Source: Methanobacterium sp. BRmetb2 (GTDB lineage Archaea > Methanobacteriota > Methanobacteria > Methanobacteriales > Methanobacteriaceae). Taken from it: a stretch of 64,000 nt of DNA. Location of the stretch: NCBI GenBank assembly GCA_003491285.1, contig CP022705.1, forward strand, positions 1,423,501 to 1,487,500, in the 5' to 3' direction. How positions within the stretch are numbered: the first letter of the stretch is position 1; each line of letters begins with the position of its first letter. The notes under the pieces were generated by a model that was not told where the DNA came from, did not search any database, and saw nothing but the letters and a program-made list of their open reading frames with translations. Made by a program: the position numbers and the translations under genes. Below, piece by piece: positions 41,659-49,981 of this stretch.

Positions 41659-42414
41659 TTAGATGGGTAATTTAACGATTTTTTTGATTTTATATTTATT
41701 TTCCAGGTTTTCAATAGTATCATTACTAACATTAAATATTCTAATGGTGATGTAACCAGAAACACCATTTACATCCCCTAAAACCTGATCAATTATTCTT
41801 AAATCGTCTGGATTAGCCCAGGTAATATTAAGCATCTCATTATTTTCTGAAGTAGTTATAGGTGCATAATTCTCTTTTATATATAATTCATTGGTTAATT
41901 CCTGGATTAATGTTTCTTTTTGAGGATTGATAGATAAAGGTGCATATATCTGGTATTCCTCAGGAATATTCAAAATTAAGTCATTGACCGAAGTTACATT
42001 GATTGGCTCTAAAATTACATCTACTGTATTATTCTCAAGCCCAACCACTTCTAAGCTAATAGATTCAAAATAAAAATCTGCATATCTATTTTGGTAATTA
42101 CTAGCAAGTATTCTACTACCATTTACATTTAGAAGCATTTCTTTATCATTTGACCACAATACTTGCCCGTAAACAGTTTCTTTTTTTCCATTAATTGAAT
42201 TATAACCAGTTAATCTAGAATAAACTATCTTGCCTGCCCCATTTAAATCTTGAAACTTATTATTTGCTTTTTCCATTTCTAGACTGTCAAATGTAAATTT
42301 TTGAATGTTAGACTCACTATCAGAGGTTTTATAAAATGCTAAAACAACTGCTGAAATTATGATTATTATTATAATCAAATCTAAATAGGTAAATTTTCCC
42401 AGAATTTTTCTCAT
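41659..42414 (-). CDS. Signal-anchored extracytoplasmic protein, DUF4330-like
   Basis: A protein of about 251 residues with an N-terminal membrane anchor (GKFTYLDLIIIIIIISAVVL, about residues 5-24) and a predominantly beta external region with several N-glycosylation sequons (NVT, NVS, NDT). The GK-x-DLIIII start resembles DUF4330 proteins, often found with polysaccharide genes; this is tentative. I prefer the ATG at 42414 (MRKILGK), with GGATGA upstream; an ATG three codons earlier (42423) is possible. It is transcribed just before the polymerase-like gene and may act in the same surface glycan pathway. Confidence 0.65.
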   Translation of the reverse strand: MRKILGKFTYLDLIIIIIIISAVVLAFYKTSDSESNIQKFTFDSLEMEKANNKFQDLNGAGKIVYSRLTGYNSINGKKETVYGQVLWSNDKEMLLNVNGSRILASNYQNRYADFYFESISLEVVGLENNTVDVILEPINVTSVNDLILNIPEEYQIYAPLSINPQKETLIQELTNELYIKENYAPITTSENNEMLNITWANPDDLRIIDQVLGDVNGVSGYITIRIFNVSNDTIENLENKYKIKKIVKLPI

Positions 42415-42613
42415 AGTCTTCATCCTTTGTTATTATACATTTTATCATTGATGCAATAATTTTTCATTTTTTCCTGGACAAGGTGACCAAAGTTAGTTAA
42501 TATTTTTATTAGTTTTATTTCCTATTCTGTTTATATATAATGGTGTGGATTGCATTAAATTGGAAATATGAATTAAATTTAGTTATAATTTAAGAACCTG
42601 GCAGTAGTTGAAT

Positions 42614-43762
42614 TTAGAGTAGATCTTTTAGAATTTTTACCAGTTGGGGATAGTCCTTTGCCAGCTTGATCATTGAAAGTTTAGAAAGGGATCCAACATC
42701 TTTTCCTTGTGCAAAACTAATAAGATTATTTAAATCATCATCATCCATATTGTCCAGAGCGTTCCGGTATTTAAGAGATCTTTTTAGGCTTTTACCTACT
42801 TTCTCTTTCCATAGTTTTTCATATCTTACCAGGAAATCAGATGATGTATCTTCTTTTTGAATTGCTTCTGCAGCTACTTCGCCAGCAATTTTGCCACACG
42901 CTGAGGCTATATGAATTCCTCCGCCGGTTATTGGATCAACCTGGCGTGCAGCGTCTCCAACAACAAGTAAACCATCTGTGAAAGTTTTTTCGATAGGCCC
43001 TGATACAGGCACTCCTCCAATGTTAAGTTCAACTGGTTTGGCATTTAAATTAACTATAAATTTATTGAGATAGTAATATGCAGATTGTTTTAGACTCCTA
43101 ATACCTATTCCCACATTAGCAACCCTATCCCCTTTGGGAAAGATCCATACATATCCTCCAGGGGCTATTTTTTCGCCAAAATAGAATTTTAAATAGTTAG
43201 GGTTAATATCCAAACCTACCATTTCATATTGGGCACAAGAACAAATTTCAAAGGGTCTAGCTGTGGTATTAAGTCCAGATTTTTTTGCAATTTGTGATTC
43301 CAAACCATCAGCCGCAATAACTAAATCTGCAGTTATTTCCATTGTTTTTCCAAGATGTTTGGCAATAACTCCTTTAACCTTTTTGTCCTTAATAAGTAAA
43401 TCTTTCACATTAGTTTTTAACATGATGTCGGTGCCGGCTTTTGCAGATTTAATTGCTAATTCTTTATCAAATATTTTTCTCTCTAATATCAATCCTTCAG
43501 CAACAGGTCCTCTTAATGTTGCAGAACTACCGTCTGGTGAGTATAGGTCTGCACCGTAAACTTCGCTTCTAACATATTTTTTGGATGGTTTCATCTCCAA
43601 AGTTTCGAATGTTTTGTAGCTTGTAGCTCCAGCACATTGAACTGGAGTTCCAATTTCTTGCCTTTTTTCAATCATTAATACATTAATATCATTTTTAGAA
43701 GCAAATAGAGATGAAACTGAACCTGCAACACGACCCCCAACAACAATAACGTCATATTTCAT
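42614..43762 (-). CDS. Geranylgeranyl reductase family flavoprotein
   Basis: A 382-residue FAD-dependent reductase. The N-terminal Rossmann motif is VVGGRVAGSVSS (about residues 6-17). A substrate-side PVQCAGATS loop with a conserved cysteine (about 39-47), typical of archaeal GGR, and the second FAD motif VVGDAARQVDPITGGGI (about 270-286) are also present. These enzymes saturate the isoprenoid chains of archaeal ether lipids. A ferredoxin gene 12 bases upstream on the same strand is the likely electron donor, as in the Methanosarcina pair. A GGAGA ribosome binding site precedes the ATG. Confidence 0.92.
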   Translation of the reverse strand: MKYDVIVVGGRVAGSVSSLFASKNDINVLMIEKRQEIGTPVQCAGATSYKTFETLEMKPSKKYVRSEVYGADLYSPDGSSATLRGPVAEGLILERKIFDKELAIKSAKAGTDIMLKTNVKDLLIKDKKVKGVIAKHLGKTMEITADLVIAADGLESQIAKKSGLNTTARPFEICSCAQYEMVGLDINPNYLKFYFGEKIAPGGYVWIFPKGDRVANVGIGIRSLKQSAYYYLNKFIVNLNAKPVELNIGGVPVSGPIEKTFTDGLLVVGDAARQVDPITGGGIHIASACGKIAGEVAAEAIQKEDTSSDFLVRYEKLWKEKVGKSLKRSLKYRNALDNMDDDDLNNLISFAQGKDVGSLSKLSMIKLAKDYPQLVKILKDLL

Positions 43763-43774
43763 ATTAATCTCCTT

Positions 43775-43936
43775 TTAATCACTCAAAGCTCCTAAAGGGC
43801 AGACAACAATACAATTATTACATTTTTCACATGTTCCTTTAATTTTTATACAGTTCTCTAGAAGTTCAAAAACATTATTGGGACAAACACCAACACAAGC
43901 GCCACAGATTCCACATTTTTCTAAATCAATCTTCAT
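43775..43936 (-). CDS. Small 2[4Fe-4S] ferredoxin partnering the geranylgeranyl reductase
   Basis: A 53-residue ferredoxin with two cysteine motifs, CGICGACVGVCPNN (residues 8-21) and CEKCNNCIVVCP (36-47). It starts MKIDLEKCG and ends LGALSD. A GGTGG ribosome binding site precedes the ATG (minus strand at 43936). It is the first gene of a two-gene operon with the geranylgeranyl reductase (12-base gap), so it most likely delivers electrons to that enzyme. It is short and easily overlooked. Confidence 0.93.
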   Translation of the reverse strand: MKIDLEKCGICGACVGVCPNNVFELLENCIKIKGTCEKCNNCIVVCPLGALSD

Positions 43937-44148
43937 TTAACCACCAATAAGCGGATTATTGTCTTTATTTTCCCGAAATTCTTTTAAATTTTAATCATTA
44001 TAACTTGGTGTAAATGGATTTTAGTCATTTTTTGTGATAATATTCATTTAGATTTTTAGATAAAATAAGTTTAATAGATAAAATAAATATTTAATTGATT
44101 AAGATAATATTATTAATGAAACTTTTTTGTAAAGATAACCGTTAACTT

Positions 44149-44157
44149 AATATATAA
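44149..44157 (+). promoter_or_regulatory. TATA box of tRNA-Leu
   Basis: AATATATAA lies 32-40 bases before the mature 5' end of tRNA-Leu, the usual archaeal distance. Confidence 0.6.
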
Positions 44158-44188
44158 CCTCTACCAATTTCTAACAAGTTTGTCATTT

Positions 44189-44272
44189 GCAGGGGTGCCC
44201 GAGCTGGCCAAAGGGGGTGGACTTAAGATCCTCTGGCGTAGGCCTACGTGGGTTCGAATCCCATCCCCTGCA
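44189..44272 (+). tRNA. tRNA-Leu (anticodon UAA)
   Basis: An 84-base tRNA with the 7-base-pair acceptor stem GCAGGGG/CCCCTGC and discriminator A at 44272. The anticodon loop CTTAAGA gives UAA. The T arm GTGGG-TTCGAAT-CCCAT is standard, and the long variable arm (around TGGCGTAGGCCTACGT) confirms the class II tRNA-Leu. CCA is not encoded. It has its own TATA box at 44149. Confidence 0.95.
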
Positions 44273-44315
44273 CTATTATTAGCACTAATTATTATCAATA
44301 ATATACTATCATTAG

Positions 44316-44324
44316 TTTTAAATA
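44316..44324 (+). promoter_or_regulatory. TATA box of tRNA-Thr
   Basis: TTTTAAATA, 31-39 bases before the mature tRNA-Thr 5' end, shows that the two tRNAs are transcribed from separate promoters. Confidence 0.6.
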
Positions 44325-44354
44325 CTATAATATTAATACTATAAGAAGACTATA

Positions 44355-44427
44355 GCCTCAGTGGCTCAGGCGGTAGAGCGATGCCTTGGTAAGGCATAGG
44401 TCGGGGGTTCGAATCCCCCCTGAGGCT
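44355..44427 (+). tRNA. tRNA-Thr (anticodon GGU)
   Basis: A 73-base tRNA with the acceptor stem GCCTCAG/CTGAGGC and discriminator T at 44427, the usual archaeal tRNA-Thr identity base. The anticodon stem ATGCC/GGCAT encloses loop TTGGTAA, anticodon GGU, reading ACC/ACU. The T arm GGGGG-TTCGAAT-CCCCC is perfect. CCA is not encoded. No intron is seen. Confidence 0.95.
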
Positions 44428-44597
44428 TTTTCTAAAATATTGAATTTAGATATCAAAGTAATAAATGGGAAAATTTTAAATAATTTATTGCTCTAACATT
44501 TTGTTTTACCTATAATCAAAATATTTTTTGTTTAAATTATAAATTAGAAGAAAGTGTAAATAAAAGATCAATTGTATTAATTTTCTTAAGTGATAGA

Positions 44598-45221
44598 ATG
44601 TCAAAAACATTAGATATAGTAATGGCTGGAGTAATATCTGGAATTGTAGCATTTACTACATCTCAGATTGGAATTGCAGGTACAGTAATAGGTGCTGTCA
44701 TGGGGGCCATGCTTTACCAGATAATGGCACATTTTATACGAGAACCTTTGGGAAATATAAAAACCCAAAAAATAGAAACTCGTATAGTGTTTATTGTCCC
44801 ATTGGTTATTATTCTAATAATTGAATTACTTTATCTTTTGTCTCCTATTTATTGGGAGCCGCAAAAAATTATACATTTTTTACAAGGTGCAACTGGATGG
44901 AATCTATTTAGATCCATTGGTTTAGGACTTATAATAATGGGATTATATCCTATTATAGTCCCAGAGAATATCAAAAGAGAATATGGATTCATATTAATAT
45001 TTTTGGGCATAATTAAACTCTTAAACGGTTTTATCGATGTAGATTCGCCTTTAGTGCATATTTATGATAAATTATTCTATGAATTTGGTGCTATAATCTC
45101 GGTGATAGTTATATCAGCACTACTCTATGTGATTGTTAAAATTTTCATGGAATCGGTTACCCTTATCCGTGAAGACGATCAAAGTAGTAATGACAGTGAA
45201 AATCATGAACAAAAAAGCTAG
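44598..45221 (+). CDS. Hypothetical membrane protein upstream of the HTH-PhoU regulator
   Basis: A 207-residue membrane protein that I do not recognise. It has about six helices: a glycine-rich N-terminal pair (VMAGVISGIVAFTTSQIGIAG), then IVFIVPLVIILIIELLYLL, two central helices and a C-terminal helix ending in an acidic, Ser/Asn-rich tail. A GTGAT ribosome binding site precedes the ATG. Its 3' end overlaps the start of the PhoU-like gene by 17 bases, so the two are probably expressed together and may act in one phosphate or ion-related process. Confidence 0.75.
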   Translation: MSKTLDIVMAGVISGIVAFTTSQIGIAGTVIGAVMGAMLYQIMAHFIREPLGNIKTQKIETRIVFIVPLVIILIIELLYLLSPIYWEPQKIIHFLQGATGWNLFRSIGLGLIIMGLYPIIVPENIKREYGFILIFLGIIKLLNGFIDVDSPLVHIYDKLFYEFGAIISVIVISALLYVIVKIFMESVTLIREDDQSSNDSENHEQKS

Positions 45222-46119
45222 AAACACAACGTTAAAGGCAATACTGGATGTTATTCTTTATGATAATCCTTCGACCCAGGATGAAATTGCAGAAAAACTG
45301 GGAATAACTAGAAGGTATGTTACAAAGCTTCTTCAACCTCTTATTAAAGAAAATGTAGTAAGAAGAGCTTATATTTTGGATTTAAAAAAGTTTGATGAAT
45401 TTTCAGACATGTTTGAAGAAGAAAAAACTTCAAGAGAACATGCTGGAACTTTCATTATAAAAGACGTATTAAAGGATATGGCTGCTCATGTGTGCCGTGA
45501 ACTAGATCTTTCATTTGAGGCCCTTAGTAAACATGATAAGGAAATGGCCAATGAAGCTCTGAAAATGGATTACACAACAAATAAAATGCATGAAAAGGTA
45601 AGATCTTCCGTGGATACTGCAATATCCATGAACCCTTACTATGAATTTAGTAAAACCACTATTTTTGGAGAGATAGCTTACGATCTGGAACGTATAGCAG
45701 ATTATTCCGGGCACATCGCTAATTTTACATTGAAAGAAGCATATGAAATAGATGAAGAAATGATGGTTCTTTTAGGGGAGATGTTTAAACGATCCAAGAA
45801 CATGGTTAAATGTTCCATAGACGCATTTCTTAATGAAAATCTGGAACTGAAGGATTCTATCATGGAATCTGAAGATAAAATACATAAATTACAGAAGAAA
45901 TCATTGAACTGCATTGCAACTCAAATGGCCGAAGTTCCTTTTGAGGATAAAGACAGGTCTACATACTATATTTCATTGTCACGGGTAGTTAAAGCTTTTG
46001 AAAGAATTGCAGATATATCCATTGAAATTATCGACACTGCAGAGGAATTTTATTACAATGTACCTCGTAGTACTACACCGGAACGTTTCAGAAGACGGAA
46101 AAAGAAATTTAATTTATAA
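45205..46119 (+). CDS. HTH-PhoU fusion, phosphate-uptake-type regulator
   Basis: A protein of about 304 residues. The N-terminal 65 residues are a winged-helix domain (TLKAILDVILYDNPSTQDEI, then GITRRYVTKLLQPLIKE). The rest is a pair of PhoU three-helix bundles, with the EIAYDLERIADYSGHIA and VVKAFERIADISIEI motifs (E-RIADxS/H, metal-binding type). PhoU proteins restrain Pst uptake; the fusion suggests direct DNA binding in response to phosphate. I use ATG 45205 (MNKKAR), overlapping the upstream gene; ATG 45190 is an alternative. It is 2.8 kb from the pst operon. Confidence 0.85.
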   Translation: MNKKARNTTLKAILDVILYDNPSTQDEIAEKLGITRRYVTKLLQPLIKENVVRRAYILDLKKFDEFSDMFEEEKTSREHAGTFIIKDVLKDMAAHVCRELDLSFEALSKHDKEMANEALKMDYTTNKMHEKVRSSVDTAISMNPYYEFSKTTIFGEIAYDLERIADYSGHIANFTLKEAYEIDEEMMVLLGEMFKRSKNMVKCSIDAFLNENLELKDSIMESEDKIHKLQKKSLNCIATQMAEVPFEDKDRSTYYISLSRVVKAFERIADISIEIIDTAEEFYYNVPRSTTPERFRRRKKKFNL

Positions 46120-46317
46120 AAATCTTTTTTTAATTCCTATATCAGGTAAACAGTTAATAATTGTTTTATTTTGAATAAAATTAGTGTAATAAATAATTTA
46201 AACTTATAATTTAGACTTTAAACTTCTGATTTTTCAATCAGGTAGTATAAAAAAGAATTAATTAAAAAATTAAAAAAGAGATTTGAGTGATGGATTAAAA
46301 GAGTAAATTACTAAAAA

Positions 46318-46593
46318 TTATTTCTTTTTCTCATTTTCCATAATCTCTTTTATCTTTTTATCTTCCCATTCTTTATTGAAAACTCCCTTCTCACCAAATA
46401 CTGAGAAGGCATGCCAAACAATACCTATTCCCCAAAATATAGTAACCCAATAAAACCACCAGGCACCGGGACTGGTTAACAAGTTTATTATTAGGAGCAT
46501 GGCATTAACAATAATATAAATTATTAGATGGTTATAAAACTCTCTAATATCATGCGCCTTTTTTTTGGCCCGTTCATAAGCTTCGTCTTTCAT
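46318..46593 (-). CDS. 2TM domain protein
   Basis: A 91-residue protein with two membrane helices (about 22-41 and 47-66) between a basic N-terminus (AYERAKKKAHDIREFYNHL) and a Lys/Glu-rich C-terminus. The AKKKAHDIREFYNHLIIYIIVN opening and the KGVFNKEWEDKKIKEIM end fit the 2TM family (PF13239-type), sometimes fused to or adjacent to sensor kinases. The function is unknown. A strong AAGGAGA ribosome binding site lies 8 bases before the ATG. It follows the sortase-like gene on the same strand, 87 bases after it. Confidence 0.8.
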   Translation of the reverse strand: MKDEAYERAKKKAHDIREFYNHLIIYIIVNAMLLIINLLTSPGAWWFYWVTIFWGIGIVWHAFSVFGEKGVFNKEWEDKKIKEIMENEKKK

Positions 46594-46680
46594 CTGGAAA
46601 ATCTCCTTTTAAATTCACTAATTATTATTATGAATCTAATTACATAAAAAGTTCGTTACAATATGTATCAATTTTCCAAT

Positions 46681-47694
46681 TTATTCTAATATTAATTCTG
46701 ATATTAGAGGTTTTACCGATATTAATTTGCACTCGACAATCCATGCAGCATCGGTTCTTCCTGGAGGATAACAGGTTACTAAAAATAATCTTGAAGATCC
46801 TGTTTGTGTGAATTTTATGGGGTTATATTCGTAATCCCATTTTATGTGGCCGTTGGAAACAACTTGGTAAGTGTAGCTATTTAATGTTAAAAAATCATCA
46901 ATTATAACTAAGTCACCAGGCACAAGCATATTAATTTTACTGAAAGGCGCGGAAAATAATGACCGATGCCCCAACAATCCACAGGTACCATTATTACCCG
47001 GATAAACACTTTCAGGATAGTGATAAACAGCTCCAAGTGCATTAACTGTATCTGATCTAATACTCCATTTGTAATTTTGTGACGGAATACGAACTTGAGC
47101 CCAGTTTAACCTGTTTTGTGAGTTATTATCTAATCTTTCAGGATTTTGAATGTTAAAACTATTAGTAATAGTTTCCACGTATTTATTTCTTTTTTGATCC
47201 TTTAAATATTCGCCAATATCTAAAAATTTTATATTTGAAGAATTTTCTGTCGAGTTAAGAGGGTAATTAACTGAAATACTATATAAAAATCCATTATCAA
47301 CCACCCAAAATTCTGTAAGTTTTGAATGAAGACTACCTTCTTTTATTTTATATATTACTTCGTATCCTTCTTTTCCAGATATTTCAACAGTATTATTTGA
47401 GATTAAAGAAAAATTTTCAGTATAATTTCTTTCCAATCTAATTAAATGGTCTCTAAATGTATAATTGGAAGGTAAAGCTTGTTTATTAATGCTTATATTA
47501 AGTTCTAGTTCAGGATCATAGAATGTGGCCACAGTATTTACAGTTCCCTTACCAATAATTTCCATTTTTTCAGGATAATTGAAGTTTAATTCTCCGTTAT
47601 TGAATTCATTGATTTTTCCAACAGAACTACTGGCCATTATCATGGTGATTATTGAAATTATTATTAAAATAATTGGAATTAATTTTTTATTCAT
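46681..47694 (-). CDS. Sortase-like transpeptidase with N-terminal PsbP-like domain
   Basis: A 337-residue extracytoplasmic protein anchored by an N-terminal helix (about residues 4-22). Residues about 32-183 form a PsbP-like domain (GELNFNYPEKMEI opening). Residues about 195-337 form a sortase domain with the catalytic triad in place: His243 in LLGHRS, Cys308 in LVTCYPP, Arg313 in GRTDAAW. Sortases join secreted proteins through a C-terminal sorting motif to cell-surface amines. The closest type is class D/E-like. Several NxS/T sequons suggest glycosylation. No candidate substrate with a sorting signal is encoded in the window. The fusion is unusual in my experience. Confidence 0.82.
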   Translation of the reverse strand: MNKKLIPIILIIISIITMIMASSSVGKINEFNNGELNFNYPEKMEIIGKGTVNTVATFYDPELELNISINKQALPSNYTFRDHLIRLERNYTENFSLISNNTVEISGKEGYEVIYKIKEGSLHSKLTEFWVVDNGFLYSISVNYPLNSTENSSNIKFLDIGEYLKDQKRNKYVETITNSFNIQNPERLDNNSQNRLNWAQVRIPSQNYKWSIRSDTVNALGAVYHYPESVYPGNNGTCGLLGHRSLFSAPFSKINMLVPGDLVIIDDFLTLNSYTYQVVSNGHIKWDYEYNPIKFTQTGSSRLFLVTCYPPGRTDAAWIVECKLISVKPLISELILE

Positions 47695-47962
47695 GGAAAC
47701 TTTCCTAATGCTTTTTAAAATGTGATACTTAAAAGATATAATTGGCTATTCTTTTTTTATAGCTTTTCAGATATATTGACTATATGTCTATTAATAATAT
47801 CTTAAATTTTTACCTTTTTAATCATTGATATTAAATTGATAGATATTCTTTATTTAAAAATTAAAATGAATATTAAAACAAATAAATCTATTTTTGAAGA
47901 AAAGAGAGTAATTTAAAGATTTTTCGCTGAGATAATTTTTATGATACCTAGTGATAGGTGGT

Positions 47963-48766
47963 TTAGTAAGAATAATTCTCTTCGCCATCAAAGTATATTT
48001 CATCCAGATCAAAAATTTTTCTAAAAGCAGGCTCTCTACTTTTTTCTTCATTTATGTGGGCTAAGATACCAGGTAATCTTCCGATCATAAATATCCCGCA
48101 CCCTAAATTCCAATTAAAGCCTAAATCAGATAATATGGCTGCGTTAGCTCCATCTATGTTCATTTTGATTCCTTTGGTTTCTAAAAGCAGGTTTTCAATA
48201 CATAATGCAAGTTCAGCGTGTTTGCCAAGACAATTATATTTCCGAGATATATCCATCAAAGTTAAAGCTCGGGGGTCTGCATCGTGGTATCTGTGACCAA
48301 AACCTGGTATTTTCTTGTTATTTTCAAGTTTGTTGTAAACCACTTCTTGAGCAACATCCTCCATATTGTTATGGACTGAATTTTCAAGATTTTCCTGTAG
48401 AAGTTGCATTGATTTTTCTATGGCTCCGGCATGATTTTCTCCAAAAGCCAGCATACCCCCGGCCAGGCAGGCCTGAATTGGAGATCCTGAAGAGGCAATT
48501 AGTCTGGCGGCTTGTGTACTGGGGGGTGTAACGCCGTGGTCACAAAATGAGACCAGCACAGCTTCGAACATTTTAGCCTCCTTTTTTGATGGTATTTCGC
48601 CTTTTATTAGTAAATAAACCATTTCGGAAAAAGAAAGGTTTTCAATCAAATCTTCCTGTGGATAGCCTCTAGTTATTAATCTGTTTGGTTCTACTTTTGT
48701 TATTGCGGTTTTCCACTTAGGATTTTTCGGTTTGAAAATATCTTTTAGGACTTCTTCAGTTATCAT
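47963..48766 (-). CDS. Citrate synthase-like / citryl-CoA lyase family protein
   Basis: A 267-residue protein, short compared with citrate synthase (370-430) and like citryl-CoA lyases. It keeps the citrate synthase core: SFCDHGVTPPSTQAAR (about residues 74-89), GGMLAFGENHAGAI with the catalytic-type histidine (about 104-117), and PGFGHRYHDADPRA (about 155-168) with the second histidine and arginine. It lacks the N-terminal lobe. It could make or cleave citrate/citryl-CoA or a related acyl-CoA adduct; the substrate is not decided. Three downstream genes in this region (pst, fumarase, por) read the same neighbourhood in relatives as I recall it. The gene is monocistronic and divergent from pstS. 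Confidence 0.8.
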   Translation of the reverse strand: MITEEVLKDIFKPKNPKWKTAITKVEPNRLITRGYPQEDLIENLSFSEMVYLLIKGEIPSKKEAKMFEAVLVSFCDHGVTPPSTQAARLIASSGSPIQACLAGGMLAFGENHAGAIEKSMQLLQENLENSVHNNMEDVAQEVVYNKLENNKKIPGFGHRYHDADPRALTLMDISRKYNCLGKHAELALCIENLLLETKGIKMNIDGANAAILSDLGFNWNLGCGIFMIGRLPGILAHINEEKSREPAFRKIFDLDEIYFDGEENYSY

Positions 48767-48914
48767 AATGGAAGCTAATATAATGAAATGATATATTTAA
48801 GTTTAACGCTTTTAGTACAGTATTGGACACAAAATGTGATTTAATTAGCTTTTGGATTTAATACCCTCGTTTGATAATTCACTAAATGTGATATTAATTG
48901 CACAAATAGTAACA

Positions 48915-48922
48915 TTTAAATA
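48915..48922 (+). promoter_or_regulatory. TATA box of the first pstS
   Basis: TTTAAATA, 34-41 bases before the ATG at 48956, within ATTTAAATACTG. The same 12 bases occur at the second pstS promoter (from 49943), suggesting duplicated promoters along with the genes. Confidence 0.6.
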
Positions 48923-48955
48923 CTGCAATGACAAGGTTAAGTTTGAGGTGATTTA

Positions 48956-49777
48956 ATGGACACCAAATGGATAATAGGAATAATAGTAGTAATAGTGATA
49001 ATAATTGGTGCAGCTCTTGCCCTTGGTGGTGGCGGCCAACAAAGTGGAGGAACTATCCAAATAGCTGGTTCTACTTCAGTACAACCTGTAGCTGAAAAGC
49101 TTGCAGAAGTTTACACTAAATCCAACACTAATGTAAAGATAAATGTTCAAGGTGGAGGTTCAAGTGTAGGTGTTAAAAGTGCTGCTGATGGTACCGCAGA
49201 TATTGGAACATCTTCCAGAGAATTAAAAGATGATGAGAAAAATCAAGATTTAAAAACTTTCCAAATTGGAAAAGACGGTGTTGTTGTTGCAATTAACAAA
49301 GATAACACTGTGGAAGATTTGACCTCTGATCAGATAAAAGACATATTCAGTGGTAAAATCACCAACTGGAAAGACGTAGGTGGACCTGATGCAACTATAA
49401 ATGTAATAGTCAGAGAAGAAGGTTCAGGTACTAGAGACGCATTCGAAGAATTAGTAATGGGCAAAGAAACCAAAGTTAAAAGCGATGCTATTGTCCAAAG
49501 TTCAACCGAAGCAGTAAAACAGACAGTTGCACAAGACCCAAATGCTATTGGTTACATATCCTTAGCTCACATGAGCGATGATGTAAAAGCATTAAAAGTT
49601 GATGGTGTAGCACCTTCACAAGAAACAGTAAAAGATGGATCTTACAAAATTTCTAGACCATTCTTGTTTGTCACTAAAGGAGAGCCAACCGGCATAGTAA
49701 AAGCATTCATTGATTGGGTGCTTGGTCCTGAAGGACAAAAAGTTGTAGCAGATGAAGGAATTGTACCTAATACCTAA
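48956..49777 (+). CDS. pstS: Phosphate ABC transporter substrate-binding protein PstS (copy 1)
   Basis: A 273-residue phosphate-binding protein. An N-terminal hydrophobic segment (about residues 4-24) anchors it; there is no lipobox cysteine, which is common in methanogens. Phosphate-contacting segments are IAGSTSVQP (about 36-44), GGGSSVGV, SRELKDDEK and REEGSGTRDAFEEL (about 151-164). It captures phosphate at the outer face for PstCA. GAGGTGATTTA precedes the ATG. A hairpin terminator follows at 49783, so this copy may be made in excess of the rest of the operon. It is highly similar to the second copy. Confidence 0.96.
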   Translation: MDTKWIIGIIVVIVIIIGAALALGGGGQQSGGTIQIAGSTSVQPVAEKLAEVYTKSNTNVKINVQGGGSSVGVKSAADGTADIGTSSRELKDDEKNQDLKTFQIGKDGVVVAINKDNTVEDLTSDQIKDIFSGKITNWKDVGGPDATINVIVREEGSGTRDAFEELVMGKETKVKSDAIVQSSTEAVKQTVAQDPNAIGYISLAHMSDDVKALKVDGVAPSQETVKDGSYKISRPFLFVTKGEPTGIVKAFIDWVLGPEGQKVVADEGIVPNT

Positions 49778-49782
49778 AATAA

Positions 49783-49812
49783 AGTGGTTTAATACCACTA
49801 TTATTTTTTTAA
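49783..49812 (+). terminator. Terminator or attenuator after pstS copy 1
   Basis: AGTGGT-TTAAT-ACCACT, a 6-base-pair stem with a 5-base loop, is followed by ATTATTTTTTT. It begins 6 bases after the pstS stop codon. Confidence 0.65.
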
Positions 49813-49943
49813 GGACATATATTCAGGACATATATTCAAATTGAATAATAAATCAAAATTTATATTATTAAAACTAATTCCGTATAATTTTATTAAAAAT
49901 TTATAATTATTAGATTACTTCAGTTTGCATTATCACTACATGA

Positions 49944-49951
49944 TTTAAATA
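49944..49951 (+). promoter_or_regulatory. TATA box of the second pstS
   Basis: TTTAAATA about 31-38 bases before the ATG at 49982, again within ATTTAAATACTG as at the first pstS. This gives the second copy, and probably pstCAB, its own promoter. Confidence 0.6.
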
Positions 49952-49981
49952 CTGGTAGATAAAAGTATTTCATGGTGGTTA

